DNA of 64,000 nucleotides, taken from Nigrospora sphaerica. Lineage: Eukaryota; Ascomycota; Sordariomycetes; Amphisphaeriales; Apiosporaceae. The notes beneath the pieces were generated by a model. It made no database searches. It was not told the DNA's origin and saw nothing but the letters and a program-made list of their open reading frames with translations. Positions 33,101-42,730 of this stretch are shown in pieces. The stretch spans positions 2,790,001 to 2,854,000 of the forward strand of contig JAGVVL010000025.1 of assembly GCA_018287875.1 (NCBI GenBank), in the 5' to 3' direction. Made by a program: the position numbers and the translations under genes. Within the stretch, counting starts at the first letter, position 1. Each line of letters starts with the position of its first letter.

Positions 33101-33840
33101 CTTCTTGAGAAGGGCGCCGACTGGACGTTCGCGGATAAGAATGGACGGACGCCGCTGAGTGTTGCTTCATCTAACGGCCACGTCGAAGTTGTTAAGCTAC
33201 TTCTCGAAAAGGGCGCTGACTTAACCTTACCTGACTACGGTGGACGAAGCGCTCTCCATCTTGCAGCAGATAATGGAAAGGTTGATGTTGTCAGGTTACT
33301 CATCTTCCACGGGGCTGACATCCGGATCGAAGACCATTCCCGGCGTTCGCCTATCTTCTACGCGATTCAATCGGGGACTACGAATGCCTAAGTTTGTTGG
33401 TCTATGAGAATATGGATATCAACATTGTGGATTATTATGGTTCAACCCTCCTATCAGTCGCGGCTCGTTATGGCCATGAGAAGATTGTCGAGTGCCTTCT
33501 CAAATCATCTAATGTTGACGTCAGTTTGGCGGATCACTTTGGAAGATCCCCGGTCTGGTGGGCTCAAAAACAGGGCCATAATACGATCACAGAGCTGCTG
33601 CAACTACATACTGGGAACGAAAACCTGGAAACGGATGCGAGTAGAGATGCACTGGGGGAACCTGCCGACTTCGACTCTCGGGGAAGAGTTTGCGATGTAT
33701 GCTTCGCCAGTACTGGAACAGCATGCTTTTCGTGTGCGTGCTGTTCCAAGGGTGATTTCGACATTTGTATGGAATGCAAAAGGCTCGGTGCTCGGTGTCT
33801 AGATGAGTCTCATAGCTTGCTTCTACGTGAGAGTATGTGA
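27114..33840 (+). CDS. giant NLR: HET, HeLo-like, NACHT, ankyrin array, ZZ finger
   Basis: HET domain first (27114-27850: PPYAILSHTWG, FWIDTCCIDK, RGWTLQELIAP). A HeLo-like helical segment follows (28005-28495: SLSGLAELFDTCMDIVE, LLFQQWGEAVGL). A 48-bp intron at 28641-28688 rejoins REMLKEVTAWL. NACHT then shows P-loop GPAGYGKTVL (about 28868) and IFIVDGLDE (about 29152). An STAND helical region and about 30 ankyrin repeats follow, then a ZZ zinc finger at 33687-33830 (CDVC..CxxCCSKGDFDICMEC..H). HET and HeLo domains are cell-death effectors in fungal incompatibility; ankyrins would sense the ligand. Eight frame changes (near 27497, 29578, 29615, 30065, 30470, 30692, 31087 and 33375) are all one-base deficits, mostly in homopolymers, with no nonsense codon in 6.7 kb. 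I therefore annotate one gene of about 2,200 residues. Confidence 0.82.
30530..33230 (+). repeat. ankyrin-coding 99-bp tandem array, about 27 units
   Basis: The 33-residue unit reads GADWTVADNDGWTPLNAASS followed by GHVEVVKLLLEK. Copies differ at a few positions only (D/N/K after AD, S/G/N after AAS). DNA identity is high, with GGATGGACGCCGCTGAA and GAGAAGGGCGCCGACTGGAC in most units. Two subtypes (NSACEKGHLEV and NAASSGGHVEV) alternate in blocks, implying higher-order duplication of two or three units. The extreme repeats at both ends are more diverged. Confidence 0.93.
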
Positions 33841-34170
33841 AGCGTGCAAATTTCTAACGAGGGCCACGAAATTTAGACGATGAAATTCTTGACTATTTGG
33901 AAATAACGTCTTATGTGAAACGTTTAAGGGTATTGAATAGTGTGTCTTAAACAATATTGGCCTTTAGAAATTCATTTGTGCCTGCGGTTACTGTTTAAGC
34001 CCCCTATTGTTCTACACGCACTAGTATTAATAGGTGAACGAAAATAAGTGTGGTCACTAATAGGCGTATTAAAAAGCAACGGGTTTGCTAGTTGTTGTCG
34101 AGTTGGCAGTCGACTAAACTCTCGGCTCAGGTCACCCCAGAAATGGCTATGCAGGCGATCAGGATATACT
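33841..34170. other. 3' flank of the HET NLR; no gene
   Basis: 330 bp of AT-richer sequence that should include the NLR's 3' UTR. It runs to the solo LTR at 34171. Confidence 0.5.
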
Positions 34171-34373
34171 TGATACGTATATTGACTAGCAACCGTGTAG
34201 GGTGTCAATTGAGTGTAGAAGAAGGATGCCCTTCTAACTATGAATATGGATAATAGGAGGAAATTTATACCTGCTATCTAATCAGGAAGCGCCCTGATTA
34301 GATCATCAGATAATATCTGTCCTCCTCGACGTTGCAAAATGTCACGTGGTCCGCCTTGGGACTTCACGTATCA
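34171..34373 (+). repeat. solo LTR, copy B (203 bp) with 5-bp target duplication
   Basis: It has TGATACG...CGTATCA ends and is flanked by ATACT on both sides (34166-34170 and 34374-34378), the 5-bp duplication expected of LTR retrotransposon insertion. It is the same length as copy A at 418-620 and about 90% alike by eye, including the internal foldback. With no second LTR nearby it is best read as a solo LTR. Confidence 0.85.
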
Positions 34374-34455
34374 ATACTCTAAGGTTCACGAAACATAGAG
34401 CGCTTCTTCATGGTGTTTATCAGTTGAGATATAAGCTAAGTAAAAACATGAGATA

Positions 34456-34500
34456 ACGTGGATGTCATACGAGTGGGCCAGTCATACGAGTGGGCCACTT
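34456..34500 (+). repeat. pogo TIR, left, with two 17-bp subrepeats
   Basis: Exact inverted match to 36268-36312; subrepeats at 34464-34480 and 34481-34497. Confidence 0.92.
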
Positions 34501-34553
34501 TCCACTCATTTCAACTCTTCCAACTTCAATTGCCTTTAACTCAACCAATAGTT

Positions 34554-36206
34554 ATGGAACAATCTTCTAGCGAGTCTAGAATCATTCTAGCGATCCAGGC
34601 GATTAAGAAGAACCCTAAACTTAGCTGCCGACAAGCGGCGGCTATCTACAACATCTCGCGAACTACCCTCCAACGCAGAATGAACGGAAAACACGCTAGA
34701 CGCGATATACGCGCCAACAATACTCGTCTTACCGAATTAGAAGAGAAGACGCTTGTCCGATACATCCTCGACCTAGATTCACGAGGATTTGCGCCGCGGT
34801 TGCACGATGTGGAAGATATGGCGAATGTCATTACCGCGTCGCGCGACGCGTCACGTGTCGGGACGCGTTGGGCCGCGAACTTCGTTAAGCGACAACGAGA
34901 CCTCCGGACGCGTTTTTCGCGTGCATACGACTATCAGAGGGCCCTCTGCGAAGATCCTGAAAAAATCGCGGGCTGGTTCGCGCTCTTCGCGAACCTGAAG
35001 GCCAAGTACGGTATCCAGGACGAGGATATCTACAACTTCGACGAGACCGGCTTTATGATGGGCCAAATCACGTCCTCGATAGTCGTGACCGGCGCCGATT
35101 GGAGCGGAAAGCGAAAAAAGGTCCAGCCTGGCAATCGGGAATGGGTTACCGTAATCCAGGGCGTCTGTTCCGACGGCTGGTGTGTCCCGCCGTTCATCGT
35201 GGTAAAAGGCGCCTACCACCTCGCTAATTGGTACGCCGACAGCACTCTCCCGCGCGATTGGGTAATCAAACCGACCCAGAATGGATAGACAGATAACGAG
35301 ACCGGCCTGGATTGGATTCGGCATTTCGATAAACACACCTCGTCGCGCGCAACAGGCCGATATCGTCTGTTAGTGATTAATGGGCACGAGAGCCACGTTT
35401 CGGCCGAATTCCAGGCTTTTTGCAAAGAGAAGAACATTGTGACGGTCTCTATGCCTCCGCACTCGTTGTATCTACTCCAGCTACTTGACGTGGGGTGTTT
35501 CAGCCCATTAAAGTAAGCGTACAGTCGCGAAATCGAAGGTTCATGAAGTCACTCGTTAACCACATCACTAAGGCCGAGTTTCTAATCGCCTTTCAAGCAG
35601 CCTTTTAAAGGTTTTCATATTTAACAACGTCAAAGCTGGATTTGCCGGAGCCGGTTTAGTCCCTCTAAACCCGGATAGAGTGCTCGCAAAGCTGGATGTG
35701 AAGTTATCGACACCTTCGCCTATTAGAAGCCTTCCGGCCGCGAGTATCCTATGGGCCTCTCAAACGCCACACAACCCGATTGAGGCGACTTCGTAGACTG
35801 ATTTTATTAAGAATCGAGTCCGCCGTCACTAAGGAAGCTCTCCAACACCGATTTTATCGGCAGTGGACCAGTTTGCTAAGGGTGCAATGGCGATGATACA
35901 CGAGGTCGCTCTTCTCCAGGCGGAGAACAAGACCCTTCGAGAGGCGAATTCCAGCCTCGCAAAACGTCGGAGAGCGAAAAAGACGCGTCTACAGCAAGGA
36001 GGAACACTCGAGATTGGCGAGGCTTAAGATCTTTTAGATCAAAGGACATCGATACACAGTTAAGAGAGGAAACGTGTATAAGGAGTGGTCGGGCGACGAG
36101 GACAGAACCGCGCGCTCAGCGGTGTGGCATCTGCGGAACGGCTGGGCATAATGCGCGAACATGTAAAATAGACGTAGAAACATCTGGAGAGTCGGATTCC
36201 GATTAG
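34554..36206 (+). pseudogene. pogo-family transposase (DDE_1), broken
   Basis: MEQSSSESRIILAIQAIKKN starts a frame with a psq-type HTH (CRQAAAIYNISRTTLQRRM), then a Tc5-type HTH (RYILDLDSRGFAPRL...VGTRWAANFVKR). The DDE core shows YNFDETGFMMG (first Asp, near 35038). The second position reads LLVINGHESH near 35371, where family members have Asp-Gly-His, so the catalytic Asp is Asn here. QLLDVGCFSPLK near 35490 holds the third Asp. The frame stops at TAG 35286-35288, where TGG is expected, and at later stops near 35515, 35548 and 35800. A leucine-rich coil and a zinc knuckle (CGICGTAGHNARTC-like) close it before 36206. G-to-A changes at TGG and GAT suit RIP-type mutation. Confidence 0.85.
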
Positions 36207-36267
36207 TTTGAATTAATTTAAGGCGTTGTGGTTAAGTAATTGATTGATTTGTCGTGAAGGTGCTTAG

Positions 36268-36312
36268 AAGTGGCCCACTCGTATGACTGGCCCACTCGTA
36301 TGACATCCACGT
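36268..36312 (-). repeat. pogo TIR, right, with two 17-bp subrepeats
   Basis: Exact inverted match to the left TIR; subrepeats at 36271-36287 and 36288-36304. Confidence 0.92.
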
Positions 36313-36314
36313 TA

Positions 36315-39287
36315 GCTCATTTGACTTTTAGGAAACACAAAGTTGGAAAAGTGACAATATATTTTATTGCTTGTACAACAGCATAAATCTTTAACACCAC
36401 GCTCACGAGCGACTCAGGGTGGCTCGAAAAGCGCGCACAGCAAGATGCCAGCACGTTTACAGCGCTTAATTCCCTGCGCATCCGGATGCATAATCATATG
36501 GATATGGGGCAAGCCTATTCATTAGCGGCAAGAGTCGCTCTCGACCCGAACAGTATAGGCACGAAGCTCTCCTCGGCTTGGGTCAGCATAATGCTGTTGT
36601 TCTTGTTGTATCGTTACTTTTCGGGGTCTTCCTCTCTTGCGAGGTACCTTGTTCGTTGGAGGGGGCCATTCGGGTACTTTCTGGGCCTTCCTCGCTTCCT
36701 AGGCGGACCTATAAGAACAAGGTCCCCCTCTGCCATGTGGGCTGAGGCGGGACGGGCCCCGTATCTCCACACCTATCCTCTACATATGCCAGTGGCGGAG
36801 TGTCTGCAGGAACAAGTGCTGCGTTGTCAGGGTGGGCATCTTGTGAAATTTTGGGCACGAATTCGGAACTAGCGAGAGCAAGAGAACCACATTCTGGATG
36901 TGTTGCTGTTTGTACATGGTACGATGCGCTGTCCAGGGTCATGGTGAAAGTTGCTTGTGGTCCGGGCGAAGGAGAACATCTCACACGTGAAGTTCCAAGG
37001 CGGACCACGTGATATTGCGTGTGTGTGTGTGTGTGTTATTGTTTAACGTCGAAGTAGGGCCACTGGTACCGTGGTTTATCTACTTATCTCCCAGGGAGAT
37101 ATGTGACGTGGCAAGCTTATAGAAGCCACTCCGTGCCTTATTGGCTCATCGTGACTCTGACCTTTAGACTCGACATCCAGCCTTCCAGTCTCTTTTCTCG
37201 TCTCGTGTTCTCTGCCCCTGGTGTTGAACTGGGGCCCGTCATAGTTAGGTGCTTGATACGAAAATATGGTAGGAAACAGAGCATACAGTTAGAAGGGAGC
37301 TAAACTGGCTAGATGCTGCGGTGGCAGACCTATTATAGGTGTGGGTCAGGGCCGTGGCAGCCGGCAGGCCTGGAGCAGGTGCCTCTAGGTGCCCTAGGCT
37401 GCAGCAGCTGCTGTCCCTCTAGAACGGTTCCCCCCCATATCCAGGGCATCGCGTATCACACGCGGCGACCATTCCATCTGGGCGTCCGGGCCGTCGAAGC
37501 CATCGCCAGAGTAGCGTCCTACGAGTTCGGCTGGCAGAGGTTAGCTCCCGCGTCCGGATTTCTCCGTCAGGGGCAAGCTCGATGGTTAGGTGGGCTGGAA
37601 GCGGAGGATCCGATTTACGAAAGGGTATTGGCTCCGAACGACCTAAGATATCATCAGTGAGGCATGCTTAGGCCCCCTCGGTGGAAAACTCACCTCTTCT
37701 CTCGGATGGCGCCGGGCCATTCCCGAAAACTGTCGACCTTTATGTTGGTGGGCTTCGGTAGGATCTGTTGGTGAATCAAGTTGAGGATGTAAGGGAAAGA
37801 AGATGGACGAATCGACCGAGACTCAACTGGGCTATTTTTACCTCAATGGAATGGGTCTTATCGACGGCGTTGAGCATTGACACCCGACCCCTCCGTCCAT
37901 TGAGTGAAAGCCTACATGGAGCTCCACATGCAATTTCATGGTGACCTTCCCGTTCATAGGTTGGTTCACGTACGGTACTACGGATGGCGCCGGGGAATGA
38001 CTTGGGGTTACAATCATCCCGAGGCCGAGGCTCAGTTTCTGTGGCGAGGACAATCATGACCCCGACCTTGCCCACCGCCTCAGCACGGTGGCGGATTTTG
38101 ATAAGATCCTGGTGATGCATGCCGGCCGGGCGGCCGAATACGGGACGCCCGAGAGCTAGGGGAACCCGATGAGGGCCAAGGCAGGTTCAGGGACATGTGC
38201 GAGCAAAGCGGTTAGAGAGACATGCTGCGAGATATGTGTTTGGGGAGGCTGTGACGGGGCATAATGCCATCATCGGACCTAAGCTCTTGAGCGGGTGTGG
38301 CAGTTGTCTGGCAAGTGCTTTGTACCACGATCTGGTTTGATCCTGCTCTCTCCAGAGGTAGCCACTTTAACACTGTCGGCCGGCATCGGTAACAGCAGGC
38401 GATTGAATTCATTACTGAAAAGGTAACCAGACAAAACAGGTTCCAAAATCTTGTAAGACAACGTGGCTCATCGCTTTTGCCAACATAGTCAGCCGCTCCC
38501 GACGGATAAACCACTATATTGCGTTTAATATTGGTGGTTTGCTATCATTAGAAAGATACTCTTCGTCCGTTGCAGACGAGAACGCCGCCGCAACTGTGGG
38601 TTGCTTGATGCTTAGGTTGCTGCGATGGTGTCCAAAACGGACTTGCATCAAGGAGGCCAGGGCCTGACGGTCAGTTGTGACATGTATGCTCCAATAAAAG
38701 AATGCTTATCTACTTTTCCCTCCCAATCTTGTCATTGCCATCGCAAGATTTACCGGGTACGCGAAATATTCTAGTGCTCAGTAAGTGGTGCTTACCCAAC
38801 GCATTGACAGGCCATCGGCGAAATTAATGGCCTGATATGTATAAGCAAAAGCATCTGAGGCGTCAGGTATATTCTCAGCCCAGTTTCTGTATATATCCAA
38901 TCCAAGGATTATGGCAAAGGGTTCTGGAGTTTCGTCGGTTGCCCGCTACTGCTCGGAGCCTTTTCGTCTGTCCGTTGGGCCTTAAGGTGCTTCCCGGGCG
39001 GCGACCAAGGGGCCAAGACCACTAGCAAAGCAGCAAAGGTACAGGTAAGTAGACTGTATACATGATGGTCCATGCCCATCCATATAGACTGTACCCCTTG
39101 GGCATTTTCTGTTGAAACCTCCAAGTCTGGCTGGCGAGCCCGAATGGAACCGCTGCCGAAACCAGCCTCGGAGGGCTGTCCCAGTGCCCTGCAAGCCTCC
39201 TATCCTCAAGTTTTCCACACTTCTCTCGCCCAAGTGGGGTTCCCCAGGCGCTTTGCCCCAAGTCGGTACGGCGTCCCAAGGAACTGG
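36315..39287. other. 3 kb without a recognised gene
   Basis: A plus-strand ORF at 36486-36872 contains a hydrophobic stretch (WVSIMLLFLLYRYFSG) and is preceded in frame by SGWLEKRAQQDASTFTAL-like sequence. It may be the tail of a decayed membrane protein. A minus-strand stretch at 38461-38279 (LEPVLSGYLFSNEFNRLLLP) is also protein-like but unplaced. (GT)9 lies at 37019-37036. I cannot support a gene model. Confidence 0.4.
37019..37036. repeat. (GT)9 microsatellite
   Basis: Uninterrupted GT dinucleotides. Confidence 0.9.
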
Positions 39288-40161
39288 TCAATCAACCGGG
39301 GAAGAAAGGGCAACCGGGCGTTCACTTGGCCGCAATACACGACTGGATGGTGGCGGTTCCTTTGCCGGCGACGACACGCCCGTCGCGAAGGCAGCGTCGA
39401 GGCAGCCCCGCGTCACGTCGCGGATGCGCACGCGCCCGTTCGTCGCGAAGAAGATGCCGCTGCCGTCCCCGTCGAGGGACGACAACACCGCCGCGCCGCC
39501 CGTCACCAGCGCCTCGCGCACGCACGCCAGGCATAGGTCGGCCAGGTCGGCCACGTGCGCGTAGTCGATGGCGGCGGTGTCGGGGCCCAGGGCGAAGCCG
39601 TAGCCGTGCGCGACGACGTAGGCCATTATGATGGCCACGACGAGGCGGGCGCGCCCGGCGTCGAGGGCCGCGAGCTCGGCCGCCCGCTGCGCATACCACA
39701 GCCGCTCGTTTTCCGCCTTCTCGAACAGGTACACGGCCACCGCGTCGGCGTCATCCCACTCGCGGTCCGGGAACGCCTCCCCGTGAGCGGCCGGTCCGAG
39801 ATGTTGGATCAGCCGCTCGTGTGGATCAGCCACTTGACCGGCCCGCGGTCCGGGCCGGCCGCGAGGCCACGCACCAGCGCTTCGGCGCTGGCCGGGTGGA
39901 AGCCCGAGCCCGCGTTGCCGAAGACGTCGTGCCGGCTAGCGATGTCGGCGATCACGTCCGTCTCGCTGTAGTCTCGGAAGAGGAGACACTCGATGCGGTC
40001 GCCGTAGGTGGCCTGGAGCTTATCGGCTCGTTCCTGGCCCCTGACAGGGCCGTGACTCGGACTTGGGCCAAGGCCGTATCGGTACACGGCAACAGACGAT
40101 GGAGCACCGTGCCGCCAACGTAGCCCGTGGCTCCAAGCAATAGAATGGGGAGGAAAGGCAT
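39288..40161 (-). pseudogene. NAD(P)-dependent epimerase/NmrA-like protein, decayed
   Basis: The start MPFLPILLLGATGYVGGTVL (40161) is a Rossmann first strand with GxxGxxG. The matched continuation DKLQATYGDRIECLLF and ADIASRHDVF..GNAGSGFHPA (NAG motif) sits one frame over after a missing G near 40035. HTSG is followed by TGA (about 39824), then the frame changes again at a G-run before GEAFPDREWDDADAVAVY, which leads to the Tyr-containing region and AIDYAHVADLADL. The family's middle part between the DAG helix and IIMAYVVAHGYG is about 25-30 residues short, so there is also an internal deletion. Extended short-chain dehydrogenases of this type bind NAD(P); this copy looks dead. A better-preserved relative lies at 52968-54237. 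Confidence 0.7.
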
Positions 40162-41064
40162 GACGCACGGTAGGTAACCGAAGATTGTGCTTATACTATC
40201 GCTGGACCGGATCCGACGGTGGCCACCCTGCCATGGACGGTCGTCTTTATAAACCCCGCGTGCCCAGTACCGAGCAGCTATCCTATCCAGGTGATCGCGC
40301 GGGATGACCGCCACCGCCCAAGTAGGGCTAAATCCCCGCCGAGTCGGAACAAAGCAGCACCATTACGCCGTCGTGGTTGGGGATGTGACGAAACAACGAA
40401 ACTGAACTCCTCTACCGGAACAGGCGCCCTACAGATGACGTCGCAACGGCAGCCAATCGGAACAAGCCTCCACGCCCACAGAGTCCCTCTTCCGGTCCAT
40501 TTTGTCCTGCTATGGTTGCTCAGTAGGTGGTATTGTGGAAACAAAGCTCCACCCGTCTTCATTGGGTCGGCTGAGTACGGAAGACTACCCAAGTGGCGGC
40601 GTCGAGCTTGCTTCTTCCCGAGGCGGCGTGGAATGGCTTGTATGAACAACTGCACCTCTTTGGCTACCCTGACACCGGCTTCTTTCCTGAGGAGCCGCTC
40701 CGGATTCGGAGTATCATGTATCGTTGTGTGCGTCGGCTGAGACTTAAGTATCAGTCCAAGGCAAATAGCACCGTCCTGGCGTGCCCAGCTGCAGGTGCGA
40801 AATGATTCCGAGAATTTGGGCCAGGTCCATGATATGAATTAATGCCTAAGTCGCTACTGCAAAGCTTGACTCGATGATTAGGAGACGCTGACGAGCTATT
40901 ACAAATTTCCAAGTACACCTTGGATTAGCGTCTCTGCGCTCGTGGTTCAGAGAGCCCCCTCCCCCCACCCCCTTCCATTACGACCCGGGGAGACCATATA
41001 TATCAGTTTTTACGATTGGCCCTGGGGAATCGACGATATTTCCCAAACTACCCAGCTCCGTATT
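40162..41064. other. no gene recognised
   Basis: 900 bp between the epimerase relic's promoter side and the 3' end of the PNS1-like gene. Nothing supported. Confidence 0.45.
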
Positions 41065-42730
41065 CTAGGGGTGGATAGCCTGCTGCACCTGGGGATAGAC
41101 CTGGCACATCTCCTGGTACAGCTCCGGGTGCTCACGGTACAAGACCTCGGGCTGCCAAGCCATGGCCACAAATATTGTGTCGATGCCACTGCCGATGGGG
41201 GCGGTGAAGATATTGCAGATCTGCAAGCCGATCAGGAACGAGATAGCCACAACAACCGGCGTGTAAGTTCCGTCCTTGTTGTAGGCTGGGTCCGTGAAGA
41301 CCAGGTACAGGAACGACAACAACGCACAGGCGTAAGCTACGAAGGTAGCTCCCATGCTCAGGACGGGACCAATCAGACACTCGTTCACGAGGGCGTCGAT
41401 GCCGCGCTGCTTGATCATGCTGGGCGGGCGTTAGCGAGGGCAGGCATAACAGGGCAGAAAGAGGGGGCGATGGGGTAAACTCACTTCCAGGTATCCTTGG
41501 CTGCCTCGATGTATGGCTTTCCGTACAAGGCAATGTAGGAGAAGGCGTAGCGGTTGAGGAACTCAACGGCCCACTCAAGTATACCGATCAAGCATCCGAG
41601 AATGCAGAACATGATGGTGCCAACGATGTTGCCATCGGCGGCCTCGGACCGCTGAGCCATGGAACACAGCTGTCGCAAAAAGTTAATGATGGCAACAATG
41701 AGACTGCCCAGGCTAATGCTTCCAAAGCTGTAGGTCAGGGATCGCTTGAGAGCCCTCGGGTGGCGCCACGGGGCGGGTCATGCGGACGGAAGTACCAAGA
41801 GCCGTAGACGCCCGAGATGGAAGTGTGAATAGTGTTCTTGAGCCACTCCGAGATCCAGTACATGGCAAAGGTGATGAAGACCAAGAGGCCGGTGACCTTG
41901 CCCGAGCTACAACCTCCTACCCCCTGCTGGCAAGCGGGGTTCTGGCCGGGCTGGTATTTGACATAGACGGCGACGAAAGTGACACTGTACCAGGCGGCGA
42001 GGGCGGCGGCGACAAGGCCGCCCAGCAGGCTGATCATGTAGACGTGGCCGTAGCGCTTGGCGACGTTCACCGAGGTCTTGAGCATGAGCGCACTAAACGG
42101 GATGCGGGGATCCAGGAGATGAAGGCGAAGATGAGGAAAACGACAAAGATCAGGAAGACGATGCCGCCCGAGTAGTATTTGCGGTAGAGCATGTAAATGG
42201 CCGTGACCAAGCCGAAGACGATGTTGAGAATGCCCGTGATCCAGATGAACTGCTTGGGGAAGGTGCGAGCGGCCCACACGTAGGCGTAGCTGAAGACGAC
42301 GGCAACGCAGAGGACGAAGATGAAGAGGACGATAGTATTAGTGTTGAGGCCCACGGACTGGGCGCCATCGTAGATGCCGCCGCCGTTGAAGCTCTTGGTG
42401 GCGCTGTAGCCCTGGATGGAAATGGCCGACACAACGACGAAGCCCACGACGACGGCGAGGAACTAAGCAGCGAGTCAGCGACGGCATCCTCCGCAAGCAC
42501 GGGGACGGGAGGCCGTGGGTACTCACGAGGGCGCCGGCCCAGATGTCGTTGTACTTGGGGCGCTCGACCTTGAAGGTCTGCTCAAAAGTGGGTTTCTCGC
42601 CGGCCCCGTCCTGGTACTGGCCGCCGTACTGCGGAGGAGGTGGAGGTTGCCCGTACGGCTGCTGATTCGGAGGCGGCCCGGGATTGTAGTACTGATTGGC
42701 GGCGTCGCCGCCAGGCCCATTGTACGCCAT
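41065..42730 (-). CDS. PNS1: choline-transporter-like protein PNS1
   Basis: Exons 42730-42527, 42462-41485 and 41419-41065; introns of 64 and 65 bp. The N-terminus is a cytosolic Gln/Pro/Tyr-rich tail (PPPPPQYGGQYQ) followed by EKPTFEQTFKVERPKYNDIW, the signature just before TM1 in fungal PNS1. About ten TM helices follow (e.g. IVLFIFVLCVAVVFSYAYVW, MISLLGGLVAAALAAWY), and the CTL-family end NECLIGPVLSMG..FLIGLQICNIF. Predicted length is about 512 residues, close to yeast Pns1. PNS1 is a plasma-membrane CTL-family protein. Exon 2 has two frame changes (near 42108, ATCCCC run; and 41759, CGAGGG). Each is explained by one missing base in a homopolymer; adding both makes the exon phase agree exactly with the intron. 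The start could be earlier (42784). Confidence 0.9.

Larger units (their letters stand above)
34456..36312 (+). mobile_element. full-length Fot1/pogo element, 1,857 bp, inactive
   Basis: Inverted ends of 45 bp start ACGTGGATGTC and are flanked by TA on each side (34454-34455 and 36313-36314), the target duplication of the Tc1/mariner superfamily. Each end carries two direct 17-bp copies of GTCATACGAGTGGGCCA. It encodes one transposase, now broken. A related C-terminal fragment lies at 57395-57752. Confidence 0.9.

Noticed and set aside
30530..33230. Regular direct repeats as a possible CRISPR array
   Set aside because: The period is 99 bp with no unique spacers, and the units encode ankyrin repeats in one frame.
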